From: Flavobacteriales bacterium
GTDB taxonomy: Bacteria; Bacteroidota; Bacteroidia; Flavobacteriales_D; CAJJDF01
Length of the DNA stretch: 36,888 nt
Direction: 5' to 3'
Assembly (NCBI GenBank): GCA_020630395.1
Contig: JAHDBM010000029.1
Coordinates: 1,216-38,103 of the forward strand
In this document: positions 26,200 through 34,188 of the stretch, piece after piece
How positions within the stretch are numbered: the first letter of the stretch is position 1
Layout of the letters: the number at the start of each line of letters is the position of its first letter
Position numbers and translations under genes: made by a program
The notes under the pieces: generated by a model
Told to the model about the DNA's origin: nothing
The model's input: only the letters and a program-made list of their open reading frames with translations
Database searches by the model: none

Positions 26200-27522
26200 A
26201 TGAAGAAAACAATTACACTACTTACCATATTTACATGTTTAACATTAGGATCTGAAGCTCAAGTTATAGATCAAGCAAAAGTTCAACTTAAACTAGCTGA
26301 TGGCAAACAAAAGTTATATACATACAACTACAGAGGAGCATTAAACGTTTTTAGAGAGGTATTGTCTATCGATCCAGATAATGCTACCGCTAACTTTAGA
26401 ATAGCTCAATGTCAGGCTGGCTTACAAAACTATCGTCTAGCTAAAAAGTATGCTGAGAAAGCAAAAGAAAAAAACCCTAAAGTAGATAAAGAATTAGACT
26501 ATGTTTTGGGAGAAGCTAATCATAGACTAGGAAATTTAGATGATGCCAAAAAGCAATATGAAGCTTTTAAGATGACATTATCTCCAAAAAAACAAGAGGA
26601 GTATGCCATTGCTAGAACAATTGAACAAATTGATTACGCTAAAAAAGCAATGGAGAATAAAGTTGATGTAGAAATCACCAATCTTGGAAATAAAATTAAT
26701 TCTAGCGCTCCAGAATATGGTGCTTCAGTTTCATCTGATGGTAAAACGCTAATCTTTACTTCTAGAAGAGCTGATACGAAAGGTGGAAATGTAGACCAGC
26801 AGTTTGACCATCAATATTATGAAGATATCTACATCTCAAATTGGGATGAAGAAACTGGTGATTGGGAAGAAGCAGAATCTGCAGAAGGCAGATTGAATAC
26901 AGAATTTCATGATGCGTGCTTAAATATTTCTCCAAACGGTAAATACATATATGTTTACCGAAATATTCCTAGAGCGACTAAGAGTGGAGACATTTACATC
27001 TCAAAAAAGAGTAAAAAAGGAAAATGGGGATCTCCTAAACCAATTAGTAAAGGAAAAAAAATTAACTCAACTTACTTTGAAAGTTCTGCTTCTATGACTG
27101 CAGACGAAAATACTTTGTTTTTTGTTAGTGATCGTCCAGGAGGAAAAGGAATGGCTGATATCTATGTTGCTAAAAAAGAAGGACGTGAATGGGGAGATCC
27201 AGTTAACCTTGGAGACTCTATTAACACGGATTTAGATGAAAAATTTGTGTTTGTACACCCTAATGGTAAAACATTATTTTTCTCTTCACAAGGGCATGAC
27301 AACCTAGGAGGATATGATATTTTTGTTTCGCATTTGGTAAATGGAAGATGGAGCAAACCAAAGAACTTAGGCTACCCTATCAATACAGTTGGAGAAGAAA
27401 AAACATTCTCTGTAACCGAAGACGGAAAAACAGCCTATATCTCATCTGCATATAAAGGTTCTAAAGGGGGATATGATATTTTTAAGATTGATATTTCTAA
27501 ACTGGGATTAGTGCAGAAGTAA
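26200..27522 (+). CDS. Exported TPR / PD40 beta-propeller protein without OmpA domain
   Basis: A 440-residue exported protein. The signal peptide (to about residue 20, GSEA) is followed by a TPR-like helical part (about 25-155: YNYRGALNVFREVLSIDPDN, NYRLAKKYAEKAKEKNP, RLGNLDDAKKQYEAF). Five PD40 (TolB-like) blades then follow, each with a DGKTLIFTS-like strand and GGYDIF-like turn (about 165-440). Bacteroidota relatives with this layout often continue into a C-terminal OmpA peptidoglycan-binding domain and work with T9SS or PorE-type envelope assemblies; this protein stops after the propeller. Likely a periplasmic or outer-membrane-associated scaffold, function unproven. A strong terminator follows 24 bp after the stop. 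Confidence 0.85.
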   Translation: MKKTITLLTIFTCLTLGSEAQVIDQAKVQLKLADGKQKLYTYNYRGALNVFREVLSIDPDNATANFRIAQCQAGLQNYRLAKKYAEKAKEKNPKVDKELDYVLGEANHRLGNLDDAKKQYEAFKMTLSPKKQEEYAIARTIEQIDYAKKAMENKVDVEITNLGNKINSSAPEYGASVSSDGKTLIFTSRRADTKGGNVDQQFDHQYYEDIYISNWDEETGDWEEAESAEGRLNTEFHDACLNISPNGKYIYVYRNIPRATKSGDIYISKKSKKGKWGSPKPISKGKKINSTYFESSASMTADENTLFFVSDRPGGKGMADIYVAKKEGREWGDPVNLGDSINTDLDEKFVFVHPNGKTLFFSSQGHDNLGGYDIFVSHLVNGRWSKPKNLGYPINTVGEEKTFSVTEDGKTAYISSAYKGSKGGYDIFKIDISKLGLVQK

Positions 27523-27546
27523 TACTTATTAAAATATACGTTTTGT

Positions 27547-27577
27547 AAAATCCAGTTGATATAATCAACTGGATTTT
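27547..27577 (+). terminator. Intrinsic terminator after the TPR/PD40 gene
   Basis: A 14-bp perfect stem (AAAATCCAGTTGAT with ATCAACTGGATTTT) around a 3-nt loop, followed by a run of T to 27581. It ends the gene that stops at 27522. Confidence 0.9.
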
Positions 27578-27581
27578 TTTT

Positions 27582-27826
27582 GTCCAAATTTTGTGTGAAT
27601 AATGATTAGTAACGTAAGTATAAAAATGAATTATATATCTTTTTATTCTTAGTATTAAATGACAATTTTAAGTCAAATAAAAAACCCATCTATATAATCT
27701 TTCCATGAGTACACTAGTTGTCTTAAATCTTTTCTACGAGTATAAAAGCAATCTTTTTATAGTTTAAAAACACTTTATAGCGTATAAATATAACATACAA
27801 CTACTAAAACAAAAGTAACTAACACA
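27582..27826. other. Intergenic stretch with no recognised gene
   Basis: These ~245 bases lie between the TPR/PD40 terminator and the tRNA-Pro terminator, within a 473-base gap between protein genes. I see only short frames (the longest from an ATG near 27602 is 16 codons), no TAnnTTTG element and no strong hairpin. Nothing can be assigned. Confidence 0.5.
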
Positions 27827-27860
27827 AAAAAGCCTTTCATTTATTAATGAAAGGCTTTTT
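27827..27860 (-). terminator. Intrinsic terminator downstream of tRNA-Pro
   Basis: A 15-bp perfect stem (left arm 27827-27841, right arm 27846-27860) with core GCCTTTCATT and AATGAAAGGC closes a TATT loop. It has T-rich flanks on both strands. It begins six bases past the tRNA 3' end and ends that transcript; it could also block reads from the left. Confidence 0.88.
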
Positions 27861-27866
27861 GTTAGT

Positions 27867-27940
27867 CGGGGTGGCAGGATTCGAACCTGCGACCTCCTCG
27901 TCCCAAACGAGGCGCGATAACCGGGCTACGCTACACCCCG
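27867..27940 (-). tRNA. tRNA-Pro (TGG anticodon)
   Basis: The 74-base sequence folds as a standard cloverleaf on the minus strand. The acceptor stem pairs CGGGGTG with CACCCCG, and the anticodon arm CCTCG-TTTGGGA-CGAGG presents TGG. The T arm GCAGGTTCGAATCCTGC carries the invariant TTCGAAT. No CCA is encoded, so it is added after transcription. It has a complete promoter of its own (27956-27986) placed just past the gyrB stop codon, and a terminator downstream. Confidence 0.97.
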
Positions 27941-27955
27941 AACTCAATCGGTTTG

Positions 27956-27986
27956 CAAATATAAAACTTCAAATGTTCTTTGCAAA
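27956..27986 (-). promoter_or_regulatory. Complete -33/-7 promoter for tRNA-Pro
   Basis: On the minus strand the element TTTG (27983-27986) is followed after exactly 19 bases by TATATTTG (27956-27963), the Bacteroidota consensus. The predicted start is about 11 bases before the mature tRNA 5' end. It lies ten bases past the end of gyrB. Confidence 0.82.
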
Positions 27987-27995
27987 AAAAACTTT

Positions 27996-29960
<1,965 letters not shown>

Positions 29961-29968
29961 TCAACTCA

Positions 29969-29976
29969 CAAATATA
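29969..29976 (-). promoter_or_regulatory. -7 promoter element for gyrB
   Basis: On the minus strand this reads TATATTTG, an exact TAnnTTTG match, 20 bases before the gyrB ATG. The 110-base region shared with the divergent VOC gene might allow supercoiling-sensitive control, but nothing in the sequence shows it. Confidence 0.55.
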
Positions 29977-30060
29977 AGTGAATTACCCCTTGATTTTACA
30001 CGAAAAAACAGGACTTTTCAACAAACCAATTAACAAGGTTATTAACAAAAAAATAAAGCC

Positions 30061-30068
30061 TAATTTTG
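30061..30068 (+). promoter_or_regulatory. -7 promoter element for the VOC gene
   Basis: TAATTTTG matches TAnnTTTG exactly and ends 17 bases before ATG 30086, giving a leader of about a dozen bases. It supports that ATG over the upstream GTG at 29978. Confidence 0.55.
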
Positions 30069-30085
30069 ACTCCATAATTTTATTC

Positions 30086-30493
30086 ATGAAACAAAGAATT
30101 GCTCAAATAGCTATAGTCGTTAAAGATTATGATGAAGCTATAGAATTTTACTGCAAAAAATTAAATTTCAGTTTAGTAGAAGATACTATACTAACACCAG
30201 AAAAAAGATGGGTTATCGTTCAACCTCCTGGCTCTAATGGCTGTGGTTTATTACTTGCTAAAGCTGCTAACAAAGAGCAAGAACTGAGCATTGGTAATCA
30301 AACTGGCGGACGAGTATTTATGTTTTTATTTACTGATGATTTTGACAGGGATTATACTAACATGTTGAATAATAATATTGAATTTGTTCGACCTCCAGAA
30401 GAACATGCTTACGGCAAAGTAGCTGTTTTTAAAGATTTATATGGAAACTTATGGGATTTTATAGAGCCTAATGAAAAAAACTCATTGTTTTAA
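30086..30493 (+). CDS. VOC (glyoxalase/bleomycin-resistance/dioxygenase) superfamily protein
   Basis: A 135-residue single-domain VOC-fold protein with two beta-alpha-beta-beta-beta modules. The first runs from AQIAIVVKDYDEAIEFYCKKLNF, the second from VFMFLFTDDFDRDYTNML to AVFKDLYGNLWDFIEP. The last motif (DLYGNLWDFIE) carries the Glu that usually binds metal. The first-strand His of glyoxalases is replaced (AQIAIVV), so classical metal coordination is incomplete and the substrate is unknown. The start at ATG 30086 is supported by a -7 element; the longer GTG frame from 29978 would enter the gyrB promoter. The following TetR gene is 95 bp downstream with its own promoter. Confidence 0.86.
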   Translation: MKQRIAQIAIVVKDYDEAIEFYCKKLNFSLVEDTILTPEKRWVIVQPPGSNGCGLLLAKAANKEQELSIGNQTGGRVFMFLFTDDFDRDYTNMLNNNIEFVRPPEEHAYGKVAVFKDLYGNLWDFIEPNEKNSLF

Positions 30494-30547
30494 TTAAAAA
30501 AACCTAATAATCAGTTAAATAAAATAATTTTTATACGCTTCAAACAC

Positions 30548-30565
30548 AAACAGACAAGTCTGTCT
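30548..30565. promoter_or_regulatory. Predicted TetR-family operator, copy 1 (tetR promoter)
   Basis: An 18-bp dyad, AAACAGA-CAAG-TCTGTCT, has seven-base arms with one mismatch. The 19 bases from 30550 match those from 31161 at 16 positions, differing only in three central bases. It sits where the -33 region of the tetR promoter should be, so bound regulator would block RNA polymerase, the usual autoregulatory arrangement. Confidence 0.72.
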
Positions 30566-30576
30566 ATTTATTTTTA

Positions 30577-30584
30577 TATCTTTG
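30577..30584 (+). promoter_or_regulatory. -7 promoter element for the tetR gene
   Basis: TATCTTTG matches TAnnTTTG and is the same octamer as at the SRP RNA promoter. There the RNA starts on the fifth base after the element; here the fifth base is the G of the GTG start codon at 30589. No -33 TTG is present, its place being taken by the operator. Confidence 0.65.
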
Positions 30585-30588
30585 TTAT

Positions 30589-31140
30589 GTGAAAAAACAC
30601 ATTAAGCAACATATAATTGAAACTGCATCTGGTCTTTTTTATAAAAACGGGTACAACTCTACTGGAATAAATGAGATTATAAAGGAATCAAATATTGCAA
30701 AAGCTACACTTTATAATCACTTTAAATCTAAAGAAGAAATATGTATAGCCTACTTAAAGTATAAAGGCAATAATTTTTTATCCGATATTAAGCAATACTG
30801 CTTAGGAAAACCAAAAGGAAAAGAACAAGTAATTGGTATATATAATTTCCTCAAAGATTTTTTTAGCTCTAAAGGGTTTAATGGATGTTGGTGCATAAAG
30901 ACTGCAGCTGAAATTCCTATAGACAATAAAACCATTAAAGAAGAAATTCAATTACAAAAAAGAGATTTCATCATTATAATAGAACACTTAATTGAGGAAA
31001 ATTTAGCATCTCTAAACACGGAAATATTAGCAAAACAATTATACGTACTATACGAAGGTGCTGTTGCTGAAAGTCATATACACAATGAGGTATGGCCTAT
31101 AAATAGTGCTATAGAAATTTGCAACAAAATAATAGAATAA
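30589..31140 (+). CDS. TetR/AcrR family transcriptional regulator
   Basis: A 183-residue repressor-type regulator. The N-terminal TetR helix-turn-helix is clear: IIETASGLFYKNGYNSTGINEIIKESNIAKATLYNHFKSKEEICIAYL (about 9-57), with the recognition helix around KATLYNHF. The C-terminal ligand-binding helices diverge and give no ligand clue; one Cys-rich spot (GCWCIKTA) is notable and could sense electrophiles or oxidation. GTG is the only plausible start, because the DNA-binding domain begins within a few codons. It is probably autoregulated through the dyad at 30548-30565, and probably controls the SDR gene 52 bp downstream through the matching dyad at 31159-31176. Confidence 0.9.
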   Translation: MKKHIKQHIIETASGLFYKNGYNSTGINEIIKESNIAKATLYNHFKSKEEICIAYLKYKGNNFLSDIKQYCLGKPKGKEQVIGIYNFLKDFFSSKGFNGCWCIKTAAEIPIDNKTIKEEIQLQKRDFIIIIEHLIEENLASLNTEILAKQLYVLYEGAVAESHIHNEVWPINSAIEICNKIIE

Positions 31141-31149
31141 AAAAATTTG
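31118..31149 (+). promoter_or_regulatory. Weak promoter for the SDR gene
   Basis: TTTG (31118-31121) is followed after 20 bases by AAAATTTG (31142-31149), one base off the TAnnTTTG consensus. The predicted start near 31154 would lie just before the operator at 31159, placing the operator at the first transcribed bases, where a bound repressor can block elongation. Confidence 0.45.
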
Positions 31150-31158
31150 AAAACAAAA

Positions 31159-31176
31159 AGACAGACTGTTCTGTCT
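31159..31176. promoter_or_regulatory. Predicted TetR-family operator, copy 2 (SDR gene)
   Basis: A perfect 18-bp dyad AGACAGA-CTGT-TCTGTCT, 15 bases before the SDR ATG. It is the better of the two copies. The TCTGTCTATT right half is identical in both. Confidence 0.75.
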
Positions 31177-31191
31177 ATTAAAAACAAACAA

Positions 31192-31938
31192 ATGAGTAAA
31201 TACACAAACAAAACAGCTCTAATAATTGGAGGAACTAGTGGAATTGGCAAAGCTACAACAGAAAAACTATTAGCCGAAGGTGCTAAAGTTCATGTTGTAG
31301 GTAGAAATGTATCAAAGATTAATGATACAAATAACCTAATAAAGCATAGTATTGACATCACTAATCAAAGCGAAGTGAATAAATTAATAGACAACATTAA
31401 TGAGTTGGATAATTTAGATTTCTTAGTAAATGCCTCTGGAATTTTTGAGCCTAAACCATTTCTTGAATATTCTATAGAAGATTACGATTCTTATCAAGAT
31501 TTAAACAGAGGTTTTTTCTTTATCACTCAAGCTGCTGCAAATAAAATGAAAAACACAAAAGGTGGAGCTATAGTAAATGTAGGATCAATGTGGGCAAAAC
31601 AAGCTGTTAAAGCTACACCATCTTCAGCATATTCTATGCAAAAAGCAGGATTACATTCCTTAACTCAACATTTAGCCATGGAACTAGCAGATTATAATAT
31701 TAGAGTTAATGCTGTATCACCAGCAGTAGTAAATACACCTGTATATAATAGTGTTTTTGGAGGAAAAGAAGAAGCTCAAAAAGCACTTGTTGGATTTGAT
31801 GCATTCCATCCTATCGGACGTGTTGGAACTGCAAATGATATTGCAAATAGTATTAACTTTTTGTTATCTGATGAAGCCTCATGGGTAACTGGAGCTATAT
31901 GGGATACTGATGGAGGTGTTATTGCTGGAAGAAATTAA
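31192..31938 (+). CDS. Short-chain dehydrogenase/reductase (SDR)
   Basis: A 248-residue classical SDR. The cofactor motif GGTSGIG is at 13-19, the NAS-type segment is NASGIF (about 83-88), and the catalytic residues are Ser132, Tyr147 and Lys151 (YSMQK). The C-terminal DTDGG is typical of FabG-like members. The residues after the second strand (VVGRN) put an Arg near the adenosine ribose, suggesting NADP preference, though this is tentative. The start is ATG 31192; a TTG at 31147 would translate through the operator. The gene is likely the TetR target; a small carbonyl or electrophile substrate is plausible given the pairing, but unproven. A terminator follows. Confidence 0.92.
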   Translation: MSKYTNKTALIIGGTSGIGKATTEKLLAEGAKVHVVGRNVSKINDTNNLIKHSIDITNQSEVNKLIDNINELDNLDFLVNASGIFEPKPFLEYSIEDYDSYQDLNRGFFFITQAAANKMKNTKGGAIVNVGSMWAKQAVKATPSSAYSMQKAGLHSLTQHLAMELADYNIRVNAVSPAVVNTPVYNSVFGGKEEAQKALVGFDAFHPIGRVGTANDIANSINFLLSDEASWVTGAIWDTDGGVIAGRN

Positions 31939-31963
31939 ATAACCTATACATTAATAAACATAT

Positions 31964-31998
31964 AAAAAGTCAATCATATTTTACATGATTGGCTTTTT
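31964..31998. terminator. Terminator embedded in the end of the metallophosphoesterase gene
   Basis: A 14-bp stem (one G-T wobble) of AAAAAGTCAATCAT and ATGATTGGCTTTTT around a 7-nt loop, with T-runs on both strands. It ends the SDR transcript. The right arm lies inside the last codons of the convergent metallophosphoesterase gene, whose stop codon sits in the loop region. Confidence 0.85.
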
Positions 31999-33216
31999 AC
32001 TTTTCTTCAACTCCAGCACAGTAACCTCTGGCATAATGCCCACTCGACCAGGGAAACCAAGATGTCCAAAACCTCTGTTAACATATAAATTTTGACTTTG
32101 TTCGGTATATAAACCTGCCCAATTCTTATATCTTAAACTAACTGGGCTCCATTTAAATCCTGGCAAATCAATTCCCATTTGCATACCATGAGTATGCCCA
32201 CTTAAGGTTAAATGAATATGTTTTTTACTTGGTAAAACATGATCTTCCCAATGGTGAGGATCATGAGATAATAGAATCGTAAATTCATCATCTCCTACTC
32301 CATTTAATGCTTTGTTTAAATCTCCATGGGGAGGAAATGGTGGTCTACCCCAATTCTCTACTCCTGCTAACCGAATTGAAGCCCCATCTTTTTCTATAAG
32401 TTGATTAGAATTTTCAAATAAATGAAACCCAATTGATTTATGATGATTTCTAATTCTTTGATTATTGGCTTTTTCAGCCTCTTTTGTTTCCCAAGGAATA
32501 TATAAACCATAGTCATGGTTTCCTAAAATAGAGTATTTCCCATACTTAGCTTTTAAGCCTTTAAACAACTCAATATATGGATCAAATTCTTCTGATAAAT
32601 TATTAACCAAATCTCCTGTAAACAATATTAAATCAGGCTGTTGAGCTTGAATTAAGTCTACTCCTTTTTTCATGGCTTCAAAACTATCAAAACTACCTGC
32701 ATGCAAATCACTAAACTGTACGATTTTGAAACCATTAAAAGCATCTGGCAAATCACTAAATACTAGTTCTTCTTTAAATACAGTAAAATTGTATCTTCCT
32801 TTAAATACTCCATAAATAAAAGATGCAAATGGTATTGATGCAACCACTAGTCCTGTATTAGTTATAAAACTTCTTCTAGAATCCATTAAGACATCTGCTG
32901 AATCTTTTCTAAAAAACTGAATAATCCAATCAAACAATCTATATACATCTTCACCTAATAAAAAAAGTGCAAATACCAACTTTGTAACTGTGAATGTAAC
33001 GGCTAAACCAAGTAAAATGTTAATCCACCATATGGTAACACTTAATCCTTTTTTATAAAAAATCCCCATAGATATAAAAGCAGCTATAATAACTAAAAAC
33101 ATTACTATACTAATTGCTAAAACCCAATTACCACTAGTACCACTATAACTTGTTCTTAAACCAAAAAAAACATAAGCTTCTAATACTAAAAATACGATAA
33201 ATAAAAATGCTAACAT
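31981..33216 (-). CDS. Membrane-anchored calcineurin-like metallophosphoesterase
   Basis: A 411-residue protein with about four N-terminal membrane helices (residues ~1-20, 30-52, 60-90, 120-140) and a cytoplasmic or periplasmic metallophosphatase domain. The metal ligands are readable: Asp170 and His172 (FSDLHAG), Asp202 (TGDLVNN), Asn233 and His234 (GNHDYG), and His341 and His343 (SGHTHGMQMG). This resembles the YkuE/YaeI lineage of UDP-diacylglucosamine or lipid-related phosphoesterases, but the substrate is not certain. ATG 33216 is chosen; a TTG at 33243 would overlap the upstream gene. It follows the cyclophilin gene by 10 bp and is probably cotranscribed. Its last codons contain a terminator arm. 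Confidence 0.9.
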   Translation of the reverse strand: MLAFLFIVFLVLEAYVFFGLRTSYSGTSGNWVLAISIVMFLVIIAAFISMGIFYKKGLSVTIWWINILLGLAVTFTVTKLVFALFLLGEDVYRLFDWIIQFFRKDSADVLMDSRRSFITNTGLVVASIPFASFIYGVFKGRYNFTVFKEELVFSDLPDAFNGFKIVQFSDLHAGSFDSFEAMKKGVDLIQAQQPDLILFTGDLVNNLSEEFDPYIELFKGLKAKYGKYSILGNHDYGLYIPWETKEAEKANNQRIRNHHKSIGFHLFENSNQLIEKDGASIRLAGVENWGRPPFPPHGDLNKALNGVGDDEFTILLSHDPHHWEDHVLPSKKHIHLTLSGHTHGMQMGIDLPGFKWSPVSLRYKNWAGLYTEQSQNLYVNRGFGHLGFPGRVGIMPEVTVLELKKSKKPIM

Positions 33217-33226
33217 TACCCTATGA

Positions 33227-34021
33227 TCATTTAATAACTTCAACTGTTGATATATATATTGATTTAACTGGCCAATCTCCTTGTTCAGTTTTTACATTAG
33301 ATATTTTCTTAAGCACACTAAAGCCCGAAATAACTTCTCCAAAAACAGTATAATTACCATCTAAATGTGGAGCTCCTCCTTTATTTAGATACCTATTTTT
33401 ATTCGTTTTTGTAATGGTTATTTCTCTTTCTTCTATTTCTTCTAAATATCTATTGCTTAGTTTTTGTCCTTCTACTATGTAAAAATTAAAGGCACTTGAT
33501 TTTTTTTCAAACTCTTGCTCCTCTGGACTAACTGCCATAGCAATGGCTCCTTTAACATGTGCAAACTTAGGATTGATTTCATTTGGTATTCTGTAAGCTC
33601 CAATAGCCGTCATTTTGGTTGTAATTTCATCATCATCAGTATTACCTCCTTGTATCATGAAATTGGGTATAACCCTATAAAACAATGTACTATCGAAATA
33701 TTTCTTTTTTGCCAACATAATAAAGTTGGCTCTATGAAGAGGAGTTTCGTTATATAAACGAATTTTCATATTACCATAAGTAGTTTTCATCAATACAATA
33801 GTCTCAGCATTCTCTTCTCCATAAGAAGTAAGCTTTTCAACTACATTCATATTGGTTATAATAGACTCCTTAAGTTTCTCTACTGTATCGATAACTTGCT
33901 CTTCAACCTCTTCTTGAACTTTTGCTGTTTCGTCTACAACCGATACTAAATCATGATCTTCTGAAGCATCACAAGCAAATAATACCGAAATTAATATGAA
34001 AAGAAAAATAAGGTTTCTCAT
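33227..34021 (-). CDS. Cyclophilin-type peptidyl-prolyl isomerase lipoprotein
   Basis: A 264-residue lipoprotein: MRNLIFLFILISVLFAC gives a lipobox ending at Cys17, so Lgt would lipidate it. After an acidic linker (~18-70) comes a cyclophilin domain (about 78-262): ETIVLMKTTYGNMKIRLYNETPLHRANF, FDSTLFYRVIPNFMIQGGNTD, and AMAVSPEEQEFEKKSSAFNFYI. The catalytic Arg is in FYRVIPNFMIQGG. It likely helps fold proteins in the periplasm. ATG 34021 is chosen over 34060, because the longer frame has no lipobox at the right place and would run into the SRP RNA gene that ends at 34047. No own -7 element was found in the 25 bases after ffs. Confidence 0.93.
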   Translation of the reverse strand: MRNLIFLFILISVLFACDASEDHDLVSVVDETAKVQEEVEEQVIDTVEKLKESIITNMNVVEKLTSYGEENAETIVLMKTTYGNMKIRLYNETPLHRANFIMLAKKKYFDSTLFYRVIPNFMIQGGNTDDDEITTKMTAIGAYRIPNEINPKFAHVKGAIAMAVSPEEQEFEKKSSAFNFYIVEGQKLSNRYLEEIEEREITITKTNKNRYLNKGGAPHLDGNYTVFGEVISGFSVLKKISNVKTEQGDWPVKSIYISTVEVIK

Positions 34022-34046
34022 GATGAAAATTAATGGCACAAAAAAT

Positions 34047-34140
34047 GGCAAGCTACTCATATCGCAATGCTACAACCACCTACCCTTGCTACATTCCTGT
34101 CCTGGGGGATTCAATAGGAGCTAATCGTATGAGACTTGCC
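34047..34140 (-). ncRNA. ffs: Small signal recognition particle RNA (4.5S type)
   Basis: The 94-base RNA on the minus strand holds the universal domain IV: CAGGACAGGAATGTAGCA (34087-34104), with the GGAA tetraloop and the asymmetric-loop AGCA that bind Ffh. The ends pair as GGCAAG with CTTGCC, then CTCATA with TATGAG, forming the long hairpin of the 4.5S class. It is followed by a run of six T (34040-34045 complement), so the terminal helix also serves as terminator. It has its own promoter and lies between glpK and the cyclophilin gene. It would guide membrane and exported proteins to the Sec machinery with Ffh. Confidence 0.93.
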
Positions 34141-34144
34141 AATG

Positions 34145-34174
34145 CAAAGATAGTATAAGTATCTAAATATTCAA
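34145..34174 (-). promoter_or_regulatory. Complete -33/-7 promoter for ffs
   Basis: On the minus strand TTG (34172-34174, within a T-run) is followed after 19 bases by TATCTTTG (34145-34152). The RNA 5' end (34140) is the fifth base past the element. This fixes the element-to-start distance for this genome, assuming the paired 5' end is the transcript start. Confidence 0.82.
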
Positions 34175-34188
34175 AAAAGATATTACAA

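Noticed and set aside
30046-30056. DnaA-box-like TTATTAACA near gyrB
   Set aside because: Two mismatches from TTATCCACA and only one copy; no sign of a replication origin.
29978-30085. GTG-initiated 36-residue extension of the VOC protein
   Set aside because: It crosses the -7 element at 30061-30068 and reaches the gyrB promoter; the VOC domain begins at the ATG 30086.
33217-33243. TTG start of the metallophosphoesterase overlapping the cyclophilin gene
   Set aside because: An ATG at 33216 is available and leaves a normal 10-base gap; TTG starts are rare.
34022-34060. Upstream ATG for the cyclophilin
   Set aside because: It falls within ffs, and the shorter form gives a proper lipoprotein signal peptide.
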